The notes: generated by a model not told the origin, from the letters alone. Shown: positions 27,694 through 37,256, counted from the first letter of the stretch. The stretch is DNA of 63,498 bases from an uncultured Bacteroidales bacterium (GCA_903945175.1 CAJAUM010000036.1:1-63498), one strand, 5' to 3'. Translations and numbers: made by a program.

Positions 27694-29055
27694 ATGTTAG
27701 GAATCCAAAAACGCCTCAGTAACCTTTTTTACATTATTCTCGGTTTGCCCAGTACGGCTATGGGTTTTGCCTTGTCGATCCAGATTGCAGTACTCAGCTG
27801 GATTTTGCGGACTAAATACAACCTGGAAATTGACCAGATCGGGATTGTGTGGGCTGCTGGTCCCATTGCCGGCATTCTTGGTCAGCCCATCATCGGGTTG
27901 ATCAGCGATAAAGTATGGTTCTGGGGAGGAAGGCGTAAACCATTTATCATCATTGGAGGGATTTTGGCGGCCCTCATGATATTTGCCCTTCCCAACATCG
28001 ATAAAATCAGCAATTTTTTCGGCATTGCCAGCATCATGGCCGTGGCCATCACCGTTGCACTCACGCTCGACCTCGCGATCAATATCAGTTTTAATCCCAC
28101 CCGTTCGATCATTGCTGATGTTACACCCGATGGCCAGCCCCGTACCAAAGGCTATACGTGGATGCAGTCAATTTCAAACCTTTTCGGAAGCGGCGCCTAT
28201 CTGATGGGGGCCCTGATCGGAAACTATTTTCTGATTTATGCCGGGGTCGTGATCGTGCTAATCTTCTCGATCGGGCCGCTTTTGTTTATTGAAGAACCTC
28301 GTTATCTGCAGGAGGAAAAGGAATCATCAAAAAAATCCAAAGGTGCATCATCCTGGACCCGATTCGGCAAATGGATTCGTCTCAACTTCTGTTCATGGGG
28401 AGCATTCAAAGCACTTGGTCCGAAATTCACAAGCGGGCTAAAAATTAACTTACTTCAATACAACCAGTTATATCGCATCTATTTTGCACATGCATTCTCA
28501 TGGCTGGGAATTCAAACGATGTTCGTTTACATGTTTGCCTTTCTCGAGCAAAAATTGCCTGCCATGTCCGAGATGGCTTTGTCAGACCGTAATCAACGGC
28601 TCGGACAAATGATCGGCTGGTCATTTTTCATCCTCAATGCAGTGGGGGCCATCTGGCCTGTGGTTTTGCTTGAACCATTGAGTAAAAAAATCGGGCGTGT
28701 CAAAACCCATGCGCTCATGGTTTTCATGATGTCATTGGGATATTTTGGAATTGTATTCCTGGCAAAAAGTGAAGTCATGCTTTATTCGATGATGGTCGTC
28801 CTTACACTTGGATGGGCTGCAGTGGTAAGTCTGCCGTTTGCAATCATGTCTGAAAAGGTGGATAAGGCCCGCATGGGATTTTTCATGGGGATCTTCAACC
28901 TCTCGGTCGTACTTCCGCAACTCGTTGCAAGCTCCGTGATCGGCACCGTCATTAAAAATTCAGAAGACAAATCGCTTATCTTTATCATCAGTGGTGTATC
29001 CCTCGCCGTTTCTGCTGCGCTGTGGTTATTTGTCTCTGAAAAGCAACGATCATAA
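27694..29055 (+). CDS. MFS transporter, SLC45-like sugar carrier (second copy)
   Basis: A 453-residue inner-membrane protein with about 12 membrane segments, related to but clearly different from the carrier at 22935. Motifs are GLPSTAMGFALSIQIAVLSW at the start, ISDKVWFWGGRRKPFIIIGG after TM2, and PLSKKIGRVKTHAL in the second half. A long central loop (about 205-260) is rich in Lys and Ser. The start at 27694 is chosen because the upstream frame runs through the heptamer repeat. It lies 15 bases before the esterase-like gene. Two SLC45-type carriers in one locus suggest different substrates or affinities. Confidence 0.83.
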   Translation: MLGIQKRLSNLFYIILGLPSTAMGFALSIQIAVLSWILRTKYNLEIDQIGIVWAAGPIAGILGQPIIGLISDKVWFWGGRRKPFIIIGGILAALMIFALPNIDKISNFFGIASIMAVAITVALTLDLAINISFNPTRSIIADVTPDGQPRTKGYTWMQSISNLFGSGAYLMGALIGNYFLIYAGVVIVLIFSIGPLLFIEEPRYLQEEKESSKKSKGASSWTRFGKWIRLNFCSWGAFKALGPKFTSGLKINLLQYNQLYRIYFAHAFSWLGIQTMFVYMFAFLEQKLPAMSEMALSDRNQRLGQMIGWSFFILNAVGAIWPVVLLEPLSKKIGRVKTHALMVFMMSLGYFGIVFLAKSEVMLYSMMVVLTLGWAAVVSLPFAIMSEKVDKARMGFFMGIFNLSVVLPQLVASSVIGTVIKNSEDKSLIFIISGVSLAVSAALWLFVSEKQRS

Positions 29056-29070
29056 TCCAAAAAACAGGCT

Positions 29071-30504
29071 ATGCATAAAATTCTTCTTGCCATTTTTCTC
29101 ATTCTTGGAATTTTCCAGGTGCAAGGACAATCCTTTGAGCAACTGATTATAAGACTCAATACTCTTCCTGAAGCCCAACGACAGGCCGTGGCCGACAGCT
29201 TCATGAGTGCCGGCCATACGTTTCCTTATGTTGAGCATGACACACTGGTACATTTCATCTATACAGCTTCAGCACAATCTGTGAAAATGGCCGGAGATGC
29301 CACCGGATGGAATCCCGATAAGGCGTTAACGCATATCGGCGGTTCCAACTTCTGGTATTACACCACGGTCTATGAGGCTGATGCCCGCCTTGATTATAAA
29401 TTTGTTGTAAACGGCAGCAACTGGATACTCGACCCCAGAAATCCAAACACCTGTCCAGGTGGCTTTGGCACCAACTCTGAACTTCGCATGCCAGGTTATA
29501 TGATCCCGCCTGAAATAAGCTATTACAGCAACATTCCTCATGGAATTGTAAGCGATTCGGTTTTCAACAGCTCCTTCCTTGGAAACAGCCGCCATGTGCG
29601 GGTTTATCTTCCGCCTGGTTATCCAACAGCCAACACAGCCTATCCTGTCGTACTGTTTCATGACGGGCTGGAATATCTCAGTCTGTGCAACACCGGAAAC
29701 ATACTTGATTACCTGATTGCACACCAGTTGATCACTCCTGTGATCGGTGTTTTTGTTCCCCCTGTTGACCGTGAGGCTGAATATGCCGGCAATAAAATTG
29801 ACAAATTCACCAGTTTCATCATCCAGGAGTTGATGCCGGTGATCGATTCAAAATATAAAACAAGTGCCGACCCGTCGAAGCGCGCCATGGTTGGAGCCTC
29901 CAACGGAGGAAATATCGCACTCTACATCGGGATGAAGCATCCGGAAAAGTTTGGAAAAATTGGAGCTCAATCAAGCAATGTGCAAAACACCATCAGCTCG
30001 GTATTTTCGACCGGACCAAAGCTGAATCTGGCTTTTTACCTCGATATCGGGACCTATGATATCGACGTTTTGATCCCGATGGTCCATGGATTTCGCGATA
30101 TTCTGCAGTCAAAAGGCTATTCATTGCAGTTTCAGGAATGGCATGAAGGACATAGCTGGGGAAACTGGAAAGGGCACCTTCGTCTTCCGCTGGAACAGTT
30201 TTTCCCCTATTCCAGCAGTTTGAATGTTCTCCCTGAAAAGCCTGACTTCAAACTGGAACAAAACCGTCCCAACCCCTTCCACCATGCTACCATGATTCCT
30301 TTCTCAGCACCTGTCGGATCAACTATTTTGCTAACCCTCTCTGATTTTTCAGGGCGCCTCATTGCAACACTGTTTTCCGGGAGATCAAATCAGGCTGGAA
30401 ACCAAATTGAGATCACCAATCACAATTATAAACCTGGAAATTATCTGTGTACGCTCAGGGCTTATGGGTACCAGGCCAGCAGGATTATTACCATTGACGA
30501 GTGA
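29071..30504 (+). CDS. Secreted esterase-like alpha/beta hydrolase with E-set and T9SS sorting domains
   Basis: A 477-residue exported protein with signal peptide (1-20). An N-terminal E-set/CBM48-like domain (about 55-135, VKMAGDATGWNPD) precedes an alpha/beta hydrolase of the esterase D/enterochelin esterase-like type, with nucleophile S277 in GASNGG and a late His in WHEGHSWGNW. The C-terminus is a T9SS-type sorting domain (ENRPNPF-like motif QNRPNPFHHAT, then SGRLIATLF). The final Asp-Glu codons and the stop codon come from the first units of the heptamer repeat at 30495. The substrate is unknown; removal of acyl groups from a polysaccharide would fit the setting. Confidence 0.82.
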   Translation: MHKILLAIFLILGIFQVQGQSFEQLIIRLNTLPEAQRQAVADSFMSAGHTFPYVEHDTLVHFIYTASAQSVKMAGDATGWNPDKALTHIGGSNFWYYTTVYEADARLDYKFVVNGSNWILDPRNPNTCPGGFGTNSELRMPGYMIPPEISYYSNIPHGIVSDSVFNSSFLGNSRHVRVYLPPGYPTANTAYPVVLFHDGLEYLSLCNTGNILDYLIAHQLITPVIGVFVPPVDREAEYAGNKIDKFTSFIIQELMPVIDSKYKTSADPSKRAMVGASNGGNIALYIGMKHPEKFGKIGAQSSNVQNTISSVFSTGPKLNLAFYLDIGTYDIDVLIPMVHGFRDILQSKGYSLQFQEWHEGHSWGNWKGHLRLPLEQFFPYSSSLNVLPEKPDFKLEQNRPNPFHHATMIPFSAPVGSTILLTLSDFSGRLIATLFSGRSNQAGNQIEITNHNYKPGNYLCTLRAYGYQASRIITIDE

Positions 30505-30571
30505 CGAATGACGAGTGACGAGTGACGAATGACGAGTGACGAATGACGAATGACGAGTGACGAATGACGAG
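30495..30571. repeat. TGACGAR heptamer array, 11 units
   Basis: Eleven contiguous 7-base units tgacgag/tgacgaa (order G A G G A G A A G A G at the seventh base). The first unit codes the last residues of the esterase-like protein and the second supplies its TGA stop. Because 7 is not a multiple of 3, TGA stops occur in all three forward frames. The opposite strand gives a spurious repeating frame. Confidence 0.95.
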
Positions 30572-30613
30572 TTGTTGTGATATAGATTTCTTCAAACCAA
30601 ATATCCGAATACC

Positions 30614-32998
30614 ATGAAACAGCTATTTCTTTTTCTGACATCAATCAGCCTTTTTGCCCTGCTTCAGGGCTGTCAATCCAATGAGGACATCCCTGTGTCG
30701 AAAGAGCCTCAAATGTTGAAACTTGCAGCTCCGATCCTGGTCAGTTCCGATTCGACGGTGATTGAGCTGTCTGACTACCTGTTAAAACCCAGCTGGATCG
30801 ATTCGCTTTACATTGATCCATCGCTCAAGGCCACGATTTCGACTGATTCTTCCCAAATCGTGATCAAACCTATTGAAAGGGATTTCCCAAAACTTTCGGT
30901 GCTTAAGATTTGGTCGAAGGGTTTTTCATATTCACTTCTGCTCGAAAAATCGACCAAACTAAAATACCGGTTCACCTTCGATCCGAAGAACAAGAAATAT
31001 AAACGAGTACAGATCAAAGGACAAATGAATGAGTGGAACGCTGTCGCGGGTTATCTTTTTGAAAAGGAGGGTAAATGGCACATCGACTTTCAGCTTTTTC
31101 CGGGGAAATACCAGTACAAACTCATTCTTGACGGCAAAGAAAAGTCAGATCCAACTAATCCCGACTCCGTTGGGAACAACAATGGAGGCTACAATTCCCT
31201 GTTGACACTTGGAATCCTCAATCCGTCCGGATTGCCGACTCTTTATACCTCAAAGGCGGAGAAGAGAAAAATCGTAATCGGTATAAAAAACAAAGCCGAT
31301 TCCATATTGGTCTTCTGGCAGAACTACCTGCTTGATCAAAAATTCTGGAAAACAGACAGCGCCGGTATCACCATCGACATTCCGCGAAAAGCAAAGGAGT
31401 ACGACCGCAGCTATGTGCGTGTTTGGGCTTATAACAAAGTGGGTATTTCAAACGAAATCCTGGTACCATTGCAGGATGGGAAGGTGCTCACGGATGCCCA
31501 AAAGCTTACCCGGACCGATCGTGAGGCGATGGTGATGTATTTCGTGATGGTTGACCGTTTTAAAAACGGCAGAAAGGAAAATGACGCCCCTGTGAAAGAC
31601 AAGGAGATTGATCCCAGGGTGAATTATTTGGGCGGCGACCTTGCCGGAATCATCAGGGAAATTGAAGATGGTTATTTTACAAATTTGGGAATCAACACCT
31701 TATGGATATCCCCTGTCACCCAAAATCCGCTGGGTGGTTATGTGGAATATCCCGCACCTCACCGCAAATTTTCAGGTTATCACGGATACTGGCCTATCAC
31801 GCTTACAACCGTTGATACACGTTTTGGCACCTCAGATGAAATGCACAAACTGGTCAGTGAAGCCCATGGTAAAAACATCAATGTGATCCTTGATTTTGTC
31901 TCGCACCATGTACACCAGGAATACCCTGTGCTCAAAGTACATCCCGACTGGGTCACACAACTGGACCTTCCCGGCAGGAGAAAAAACATCAGACTGTGGG
32001 ACGAACAACGGCTTACAACCTGGTTTGATGTCTTCCTTCCTACCTTCGATTTAACAAAACCAGAGGTGGCCAACATGGTTTCTGATTCGGCCGCTTTTTG
32101 GATCAAGGAGTACAAAATCGACGGTTTTCGTCATGATGCGGCCAAACATGTGCCTGAATCATACTGGCGGGTGCTGAATCAAAAACTCACCCAGCAAGTG
32201 GTTATCCCTGAAAAAAGAAATGTTTACCAGATAGGCGAAACCTTCGGCAGCCGGGAATTAATCGGCAGCTATATCAATCCCGGGATGCTGGATGCCCAGT
32301 TTGAATTCAACCTATACTGGGATACCAAATCAGCCTTCGCCATAGACAATGTATCGTTCAGGGAATTAAATTATTCGCTTCAGCAAAGCTTCAATTATTA
32401 CGGAGAACATAACCTGATGGGCAACATCACCGGGAACCAGGATATGTCAAGGTTTATCTCCTATGCCAGCGGGGCGCTCAGCTTTACTGAAGATGACCGG
32501 GAGGCCGGGTGGAAGCGAAACATCCAGGTGAAAGATACCGTTGGTTACCTGAAACTGGCATCCCTTGAAGCATTCAACATGACCATCCCTGGAATTCCCG
32601 TTATCTATTATGGAGATGAGTTCGGGCTGGCCGGGGCGGCTGATCCTGACAACCGCCGCATGATGAAATTCGACAGCCTCAATAAACATGAGCAGGCTCT
32701 GAAAACCACAACAGCCAAATTGGCCCATCTGCGGAATTCAAACCTGGCGCTGGTATATGGAGACTTTACCACACTGAAAGTCAGTGAAAAGGTATATGTT
32801 TACCTCAGATCCTATTTCGACAAAGCGGTGGTGGTGGTGTTCAACAAGGATAAATCAAAGCGGAAAATTGAATTCAGTTTGCCTGAACGTTACATAATGA
32901 GCAAATTTATTGCTCAATTCGGATCCTCATTCGTTCTGGAAAATGGCAAAATGAGTTTGGAACTCCCTGGTAATTCATTTGAAATTTTATCGAACTAG
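30614..32998 (+). CDS. GH13 alpha-amylase-family lipoprotein with altered active-site region
   Basis: A 794-residue lipoprotein with acceptor C20 (LLQGCQSNED). N-terminal beta domains (about 25-290) include an E-set/CBM48-like part (IKGQMNEWNAVAG). The GH13 barrel (about 300-700) has nucleophile D508 (DGFRHDAAKH) and acid/base E542 (IGETFGSRE). The third conserved motif, usually NHD, reads NQD (D610 in TGNQDMSR), and region I reads DFVSHH instead of DxxxNH. Both changes are at substrate-contact positions, while the three acids are kept, so activity is likely but specificity may differ. A C-terminal beta domain ends the protein. It is followed by another GH13 gene after 23 bases. Confidence 0.88.
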   Translation: MKQLFLFLTSISLFALLQGCQSNEDIPVSKEPQMLKLAAPILVSSDSTVIELSDYLLKPSWIDSLYIDPSLKATISTDSSQIVIKPIERDFPKLSVLKIWSKGFSYSLLLEKSTKLKYRFTFDPKNKKYKRVQIKGQMNEWNAVAGYLFEKEGKWHIDFQLFPGKYQYKLILDGKEKSDPTNPDSVGNNNGGYNSLLTLGILNPSGLPTLYTSKAEKRKIVIGIKNKADSILVFWQNYLLDQKFWKTDSAGITIDIPRKAKEYDRSYVRVWAYNKVGISNEILVPLQDGKVLTDAQKLTRTDREAMVMYFVMVDRFKNGRKENDAPVKDKEIDPRVNYLGGDLAGIIREIEDGYFTNLGINTLWISPVTQNPLGGYVEYPAPHRKFSGYHGYWPITLTTVDTRFGTSDEMHKLVSEAHGKNINVILDFVSHHVHQEYPVLKVHPDWVTQLDLPGRRKNIRLWDEQRLTTWFDVFLPTFDLTKPEVANMVSDSAAFWIKEYKIDGFRHDAAKHVPESYWRVLNQKLTQQVVIPEKRNVYQIGETFGSRELIGSYINPGMLDAQFEFNLYWDTKSAFAIDNVSFRELNYSLQQSFNYYGEHNLMGNITGNQDMSRFISYASGALSFTEDDREAGWKRNIQVKDTVGYLKLASLEAFNMTIPGIPVIYYGDEFGLAGAADPDNRRMMKFDSLNKHEQALKTTTAKLAHLRNSNLALVYGDFTTLKVSEKVYVYLRSYFDKAVVVVFNKDKSKRKIEFSLPERYIMSKFIAQFGSSFVLENGKMSLELPGNSFEILSN

Positions 32999-33021
32999 CC
33001 AACAACTTTAACATCGGATGT

Positions 33022-34377
33022 ATGAAAATGCTGTCAATATTTGTTATCGGGGCCATCATGGCGATCTCTTCCTGTAAGTCGAAACAAGAGGCTGAAAGAT
33101 CGGGCCCCTCTCCCCATGTTGATTGGAGCCGCAACGCGACCATTTATGAAGTAAACATCAGGCAATATACGCCGCTGGGGACCTTCAAGGCATTTGAACG
33201 GGAATTGCCCCGGCTTCAAAAAATGGGTGTTGACATACTTTGGCTGATGCCGATCAATCCGCTTGGTCAGAAAAACCGCAAGGGAAGCCTCGGCAGCTAT
33301 TATTCTGTTGCCGACTATTTTGCGGTAAATCCTGAATATGGAACCAAGCAGGATTTCATTGAGCTCGTCAAAAAGGCGCATGAATTGGGAATGAAGGTGA
33401 TCATTGATTGGGTGGCCAATCATACATCATGGGATAATCCGCTCATCACCAAACATCCGGAATGGTACAAGAAGGATTCGGCAGGGAATATCGTTGCACC
33501 TGTTGCTGATTGGACAGATGTTGCGGCCCTCGACTACAGTCAACCAGGATTGCGTGAATATATGGGCGATGCCCTGGCATATTGGATCAAGGAGGCTGAT
33601 ATCGATGGTTATCGCTGTGATGTTGCCGGTATGTTGCCTGTTGATTTCTGGAACCAGGCTATCCCGGAGATCAGGAAAATTAAACCGATTTTCATGTTGG
33701 CCGAAGAAGAGACACCTAAAATGCATGACACTGCATTTGATGCAACCTATTCATGGGGATTATTTCACGTGATGAATGGCATTGCAAAGAAAAAGAAGGG
33801 CGCAGATAAAATAGACTCCCTATTTGCCGCTGAAAGCAAGCTATATCCTGCTGATGCATTCAGGATGCGGTTCACTTCAAATCACGACGAAAATTCATGG
33901 AACGGAACCGAATACGAGCGGATGGGCGCCGGTGCACGCACCTTTGCCGTATTCACCTTTACTTTTCCCGGAATTCCGTTGGTATACAGTGGACAGGAAT
34001 CGGCCATGAACAGGCGTCTCCGCTTCTTCGACAAAGACACCATCCCCTGGGGAAACTATCCGCTTGAATCGTTTTATTCGGCCCTGATGAAATTGAAGAA
34101 AACAAACGATCTTATCGCAAGTGGTGAAAGCGGCGGACAATTTATCAAAATAGCCACAGGCAATGATAAAGCGATCTATGCATTCCTGCGTAAAAAGGAG
34201 AACCGCCGGTTATTTGTCGTGCTCAATTTCTCTGATGCAGACCAGAAGACACAATTCAAAGGAAGTGAATTCACCGGGAAATACCAGGAGCTCTTCACAG
34301 GCCGGAAGATTGAATTTAAAGCCGATGATAAAATCACCTTGACTCCCTGGCAATACCTGGTTTATCTATCAGAATAG
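33022..34377 (+). CDS. GH13 alpha-amylase-family lipoprotein
   Basis: A compact 451-residue lipoprotein with acceptor C18 (AISSCKSK), made of the GH13 barrel and a short C-terminal beta domain, with no extra N-terminal domain. Region I is IIDWVANHTSWD. The catalytic residues are D200 (DGYRCDVAG), E228 (LAEEETP) and D289 (TSNHDEN), all canonical. It resembles small alpha-amylases of Bacteroidota PULs. It is the last gene of the run that begins at 22935 and ends about 70 bases before a strong terminator shared with the opposing susE gene. Confidence 0.92.
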   Translation: MKMLSIFVIGAIMAISSCKSKQEAERSGPSPHVDWSRNATIYEVNIRQYTPLGTFKAFERELPRLQKMGVDILWLMPINPLGQKNRKGSLGSYYSVADYFAVNPEYGTKQDFIELVKKAHELGMKVIIDWVANHTSWDNPLITKHPEWYKKDSAGNIVAPVADWTDVAALDYSQPGLREYMGDALAYWIKEADIDGYRCDVAGMLPVDFWNQAIPEIRKIKPIFMLAEEETPKMHDTAFDATYSWGLFHVMNGIAKKKKGADKIDSLFAAESKLYPADAFRMRFTSNHDENSWNGTEYERMGAGARTFAVFTFTFPGIPLVYSGQESAMNRRLRFFDKDTIPWGNYPLESFYSALMKLKKTNDLIASGESGGQFIKIATGNDKAIYAFLRKKENRRLFVVLNFSDADQKTQFKGSEFTGKYQELFTGRKIEFKADDKITLTPWQYLVYLSE

Positions 34378-34388
34378 ATCAATTTTCC

Positions 34389-34434
34389 AGCCCTGTCACG
34401 CACCGGTCAAGGCCGCTTATGCAGTGACAGGGCT
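34389..34434. other. Imperfect-loop inverted repeat (11-base stem)
   Basis: agccctgtcac (34389-34399) pairs perfectly with gtgacagggct (34424-34434) around a 24-base loop. It follows the GH13 stop and precedes the terminator. It may be a second RNA hairpin protecting the 3' end. Confidence 0.5.
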
Positions 34435-34450
34435 TCCAATGCCAGGGCAT

Positions 34451-34490
34451 AAAAAAAAGAGGATGTTCGAACGAACATCCTCTTTTTTTT
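34451..34490. terminator. Bidirectional rho-independent terminator
   Basis: An 18-base perfect stem (34451-34468 with 34473-34490) has loop gaac, with A8 on the left and T8 on the right. The T tract is present in both reading directions, so it can end the plus-strand GH13 transcript and the minus-strand susC-D-E transcript. Confidence 0.93.
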
Positions 34491-34511
34491 CCGGTGATAC
34501 CGGTTATCAGA

Positions 34512-35645
34512 CTACTTCGCTTTAATGGTATATTTCATCGTTGCGAGGTTGAGTGAAATGTTATAGGTTCCATTTCCCGGAGAGACGATGTTCGAAGGAT
34601 CCGGAACGCTTTCAGTTGGCCGGTAAACCAGCGGTCCATCACTGGATGTGCCCGTGGCATCCGTTCCCCATTGAGGAGCCCAACCCGTGGTAGTTTCGAG
34701 AAATTTCAATCCTCCGGCCTTCAGTGTGGTGGTGAGGGTAAAAATACCCGGTGAAACCTTGGTGAAGGCAATGCCATTGGCAGGCGTCCATCCGGCATCG
34801 CAACCATCGCCAACCAGGTAAAGTTCAGAGGAGGTCCAGGCAATTGAATAGGTCATAAGGGCTGTATCAGCTACAATCCGGTAGTCTCCTTCAAGAGCCG
34901 GTGCCGGGATAGCAGGTGGATCAGGAACAGCTTCAGTAGGCCTGTAAACCAGAGCTCCTGCTTCGCTGGTACCTGCAGCATCCGTTCCCCACTGTGGAGC
35001 CCATGCGCCAAGGTCGGCGATGAATTTAATGAACATATCGGTACCAGCTTTCAGATGTTCGACAATTGCAAACTCTCCTGCTTCTCCGATGTGTGTCATT
35101 TCCAGCGCTTTTTTATTGTCCCAGCCTGCCGATGTAGCGGCACCCAACAGATAAATGGGTGATACGATCACGACTGAAGAATAAGGAGTTATATCAAGGG
35201 TAATCACTGCAGAAACATTGTTGGTAGCAGGATTATTGTCAGATAAAGATGCTCTTACCCTGAACTGAAAAGTGGAGAGTTTATCTCCCTCACCTCCATA
35301 AGGTCCAACAATGATGTCATTCATAGAACTTACGGCAATCGCAAACGTTAAATCCTGTGAAGATTTAAGGGTCCTGGGCTTAACGAAATTGCCACCCATC
35401 GTATCCATTTCAAGAACATAGGTAGGGGGAACAATATCCGTAAGGTTATAGTTCGCGGTTGTCCAGGTAAAGGTACACATCAGGGAATCCTTTTTTTCCT
35501 TGGTCAGGATGAAGCCGGAACCACTGGTCGGAGCGGTTATTGAAGCAGCATTGAAATAAGATAAAACAACTTTGGTTTCATCCTTTTTACATGAATACAG
35601 GCTCAATAAACCGAAGACCAAAATCAATATTGATAGTTTTTTCAT
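34512..35645 (-). CDS. SusE-like starch-binding outer-membrane lipoprotein
   Basis: A 377-residue lipoprotein with acceptor C19 (SLYSCKKDE). A SusE-type N-terminal domain (about 25-155) is followed by two tandem binding domains (about 164-270 and 275-377). Each opens with a YLxGxxxxAGW motif and contains WAPQWGTDAxGT and LVYRPTExxPDP. The same domain occurs twice in the second SusE-like protein at 49831. Such domains bind starch at the cell surface through stacked aromatic residues. It is the last gene of the susC-D-E operon, 21 bases after susD. Confidence 0.9.
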   Translation of the reverse strand: MKKLSILILVFGLLSLYSCKKDETKVVLSYFNAASITAPTSGSGFILTKEKKDSLMCTFTWTTANYNLTDIVPPTYVLEMDTMGGNFVKPRTLKSSQDLTFAIAVSSMNDIIVGPYGGEGDKLSTFQFRVRASLSDNNPATNNVSAVITLDITPYSSVVIVSPIYLLGAATSAGWDNKKALEMTHIGEAGEFAIVEHLKAGTDMFIKFIADLGAWAPQWGTDAAGTSEAGALVYRPTEAVPDPPAIPAPALEGDYRIVADTALMTYSIAWTSSELYLVGDGCDAGWTPANGIAFTKVSPGIFTLTTTLKAGGLKFLETTTGWAPQWGTDATGTSSDGPLVYRPTESVPDPSNIVSPGNGTYNISLNLATMKYTIKAK

Positions 35646-35666
35646 ATTCTATAGATTTTAAAAATA

Positions 35667-37256
35667 TTAATATCCTAGATTTTGTTTAAGGTTTGAGTTT
35701 GCAGAGACGTCGGATGATGGTATCGGGAAAATATTATAGATACTCGAAGTTGAAACACCTGCGGCAATTCCACCTTTCCAGGGCCACACATAGTCACTGG
35801 TGCTGAATTTACCATAACGGATGAGGTCAGTTCTGCGGTGACATTCCCAGTAAAGCTCACGGGCTCTTTCGTCGAGGATGAAATCAAGGGTCAATTGATT
35901 TGCAGCAATGTTTCCACTTGCATTTCCATAAGCCCGGGTTCTGATTTCATTGACAAAGTTCAACGCAGTACCTTCATCTCCGCCGCTGCCACCTCTTTTA
36001 ACAGCTTCAGCATACATGAGATAAAAATCAGCCAGACGGAACATGGGGAAGTCGGTGTCAGGATAGGTCAGATCCTGACCATTGGCACCACTGCTGGTTT
36101 TGTTTTTGAACTTCATGACGGCATATCCATCATTAAATGATCCGATGTCTACAATTTCCAAATTTTGGCCATCAGTCCAGAACATCGCGCGTTTGTCAAG
36201 CAGCAGGCTGAATTTATTGACAACTGCACTCGTGGTGCGAAGTCCGCCCCAGCCACCGTCGATTCCAAAATCACCAGGTACCATACTTCCGCCAACTCCG
36301 GCGTGAATGATAAAGGTAGTGCCTCCCCATGTGCGGGTCTTAAGTCCGTCGAAGTTGATGCTGAAGATAATCTCAGGATTGATATTATTATCTGCCAGGA
36401 AGATGTCTTTATACTCACTGCTCAATGTGTATCCAGCGTTGATAATATTGTTGCAATAGGTCAGACATTCAGTATATTTATTTACCGATGCGTAAACCTC
36501 AGCATTCAGATACAATTTGGCAAGCAAAGCCCAGGCGGCTGATTTATCTGCACGGCCATACTCATTTTGGCGGGCATCGGCTAACAATGGTTCAATGGCG
36601 AGGAGCTCTTTTTCAACATAGGTAAAAAGAGCTGCGCGGTTGATTTGTGAAGGAAAGAACTTTCCAACGGGATCATTTTCTGTAACAAACGGAACATTTC
36701 CAAACAGGTCGAGGGCATGATAATAACTAAGCGCACGTAAAAACCTCGCTTCAGATCTGAATTTTACAATCATGGCTCTGTCATTGCCAGTGAAACCACG
36801 CTCATCGAGTTTGGCTTCTGAAGATTCACGGATGAATTCATTGCACTGGCTGATCTGGAAGAAAATCCTGTAGTACATGGCAGAGATAAACACATCGCCT
36901 GATCCCCATGCTTGATAATGGAAATCTTTAATGGTCTGGTCATTCCAGCCAATCACTGCTTCGTCGGTGGTTAATTCCTGATGATACCAATACGCACGAA
37001 GGTATTCACCGAATCCTTCATCGATGCCGCTGATATCGGGATTGCCGGCTGCTCCTTGCTGACCGGATACTGAAAGACCTGCATAGGTTTTTGCCAACAC
37101 TTGTTTATATCCGGCAATGGTCTGATAAACATTGGCTGAGGTCATATCACGGGGGTCAATGGGCAACGTATTCAGATCCTTGGTACATGATCCAAGAAAC
37201 AAGGTCGTTGCCAAAACCACGAATGTTATCTTAAATATTCTTTTCATTTTTTTCAA
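35667..37256 (-). CDS. SusD-like nutrient-binding outer-membrane lipoprotein
   Basis: A 529-residue RagB/SusD family lipoprotein with acceptor C24 (FLGSCTKDL). It has the usual N-terminal segment DPRDMTSANVY, TPR-like helices (RFLRALSYYHALDLFGNVPFV region), and the C-terminal family motifs RARELYWECHRRTDLIRYGKF and FPIPSSDVSAN. SusD caps the SusC channel and captures the glycan. It follows susC by 10 bases and precedes susE by 21, giving a classic operon. Confidence 0.96.
   Translation of the reverse strand: MKKMKRIFKITFVVLATTLFLGSCTKDLNTLPIDPRDMTSANVYQTIAGYKQVLAKTYAGLSVSGQQGAAGNPDISGIDEGFGEYLRAYWYHQELTTDEAVIGWNDQTIKDFHYQAWGSGDVFISAMYYRIFFQISQCNEFIRESSEAKLDERGFTGNDRAMIVKFRSEARFLRALSYYHALDLFGNVPFVTENDPVGKFFPSQINRAALFTYVEKELLAIEPLLADARQNEYGRADKSAAWALLAKLYLNAEVYASVNKYTECLTYCNNIINAGYTLSSEYKDIFLADNNINPEIIFSINFDGLKTRTWGGTTFIIHAGVGGSMVPGDFGIDGGWGGLRTTSAVVNKFSLLLDKRAMFWTDGQNLEIVDIGSFNDGYAVMKFKNKTSSGANGQDLTYPDTDFPMFRLADFYLMYAEAVKRGGSGGDEGTALNFVNEIRTRAYGNASGNIAANQLTLDFILDERARELYWECHRRTDLIRYGKFSTSDYVWPWKGGIAAGVSTSSIYNIFPIPSSDVSANSNLKQNLGY

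Noticed and set aside
30495-30571. CRISPR array
   Set aside because: Units are 7 bases with no spacers and no cas genes nearby; this is a simple tandem repeat, as are 27631-27686 and 56326-56402.
30462-30644. Minus-strand frame with a repeating SSLVIRH pattern
   Set aside because: It is the translation of the TGACGAR heptamer array and has no independent support.
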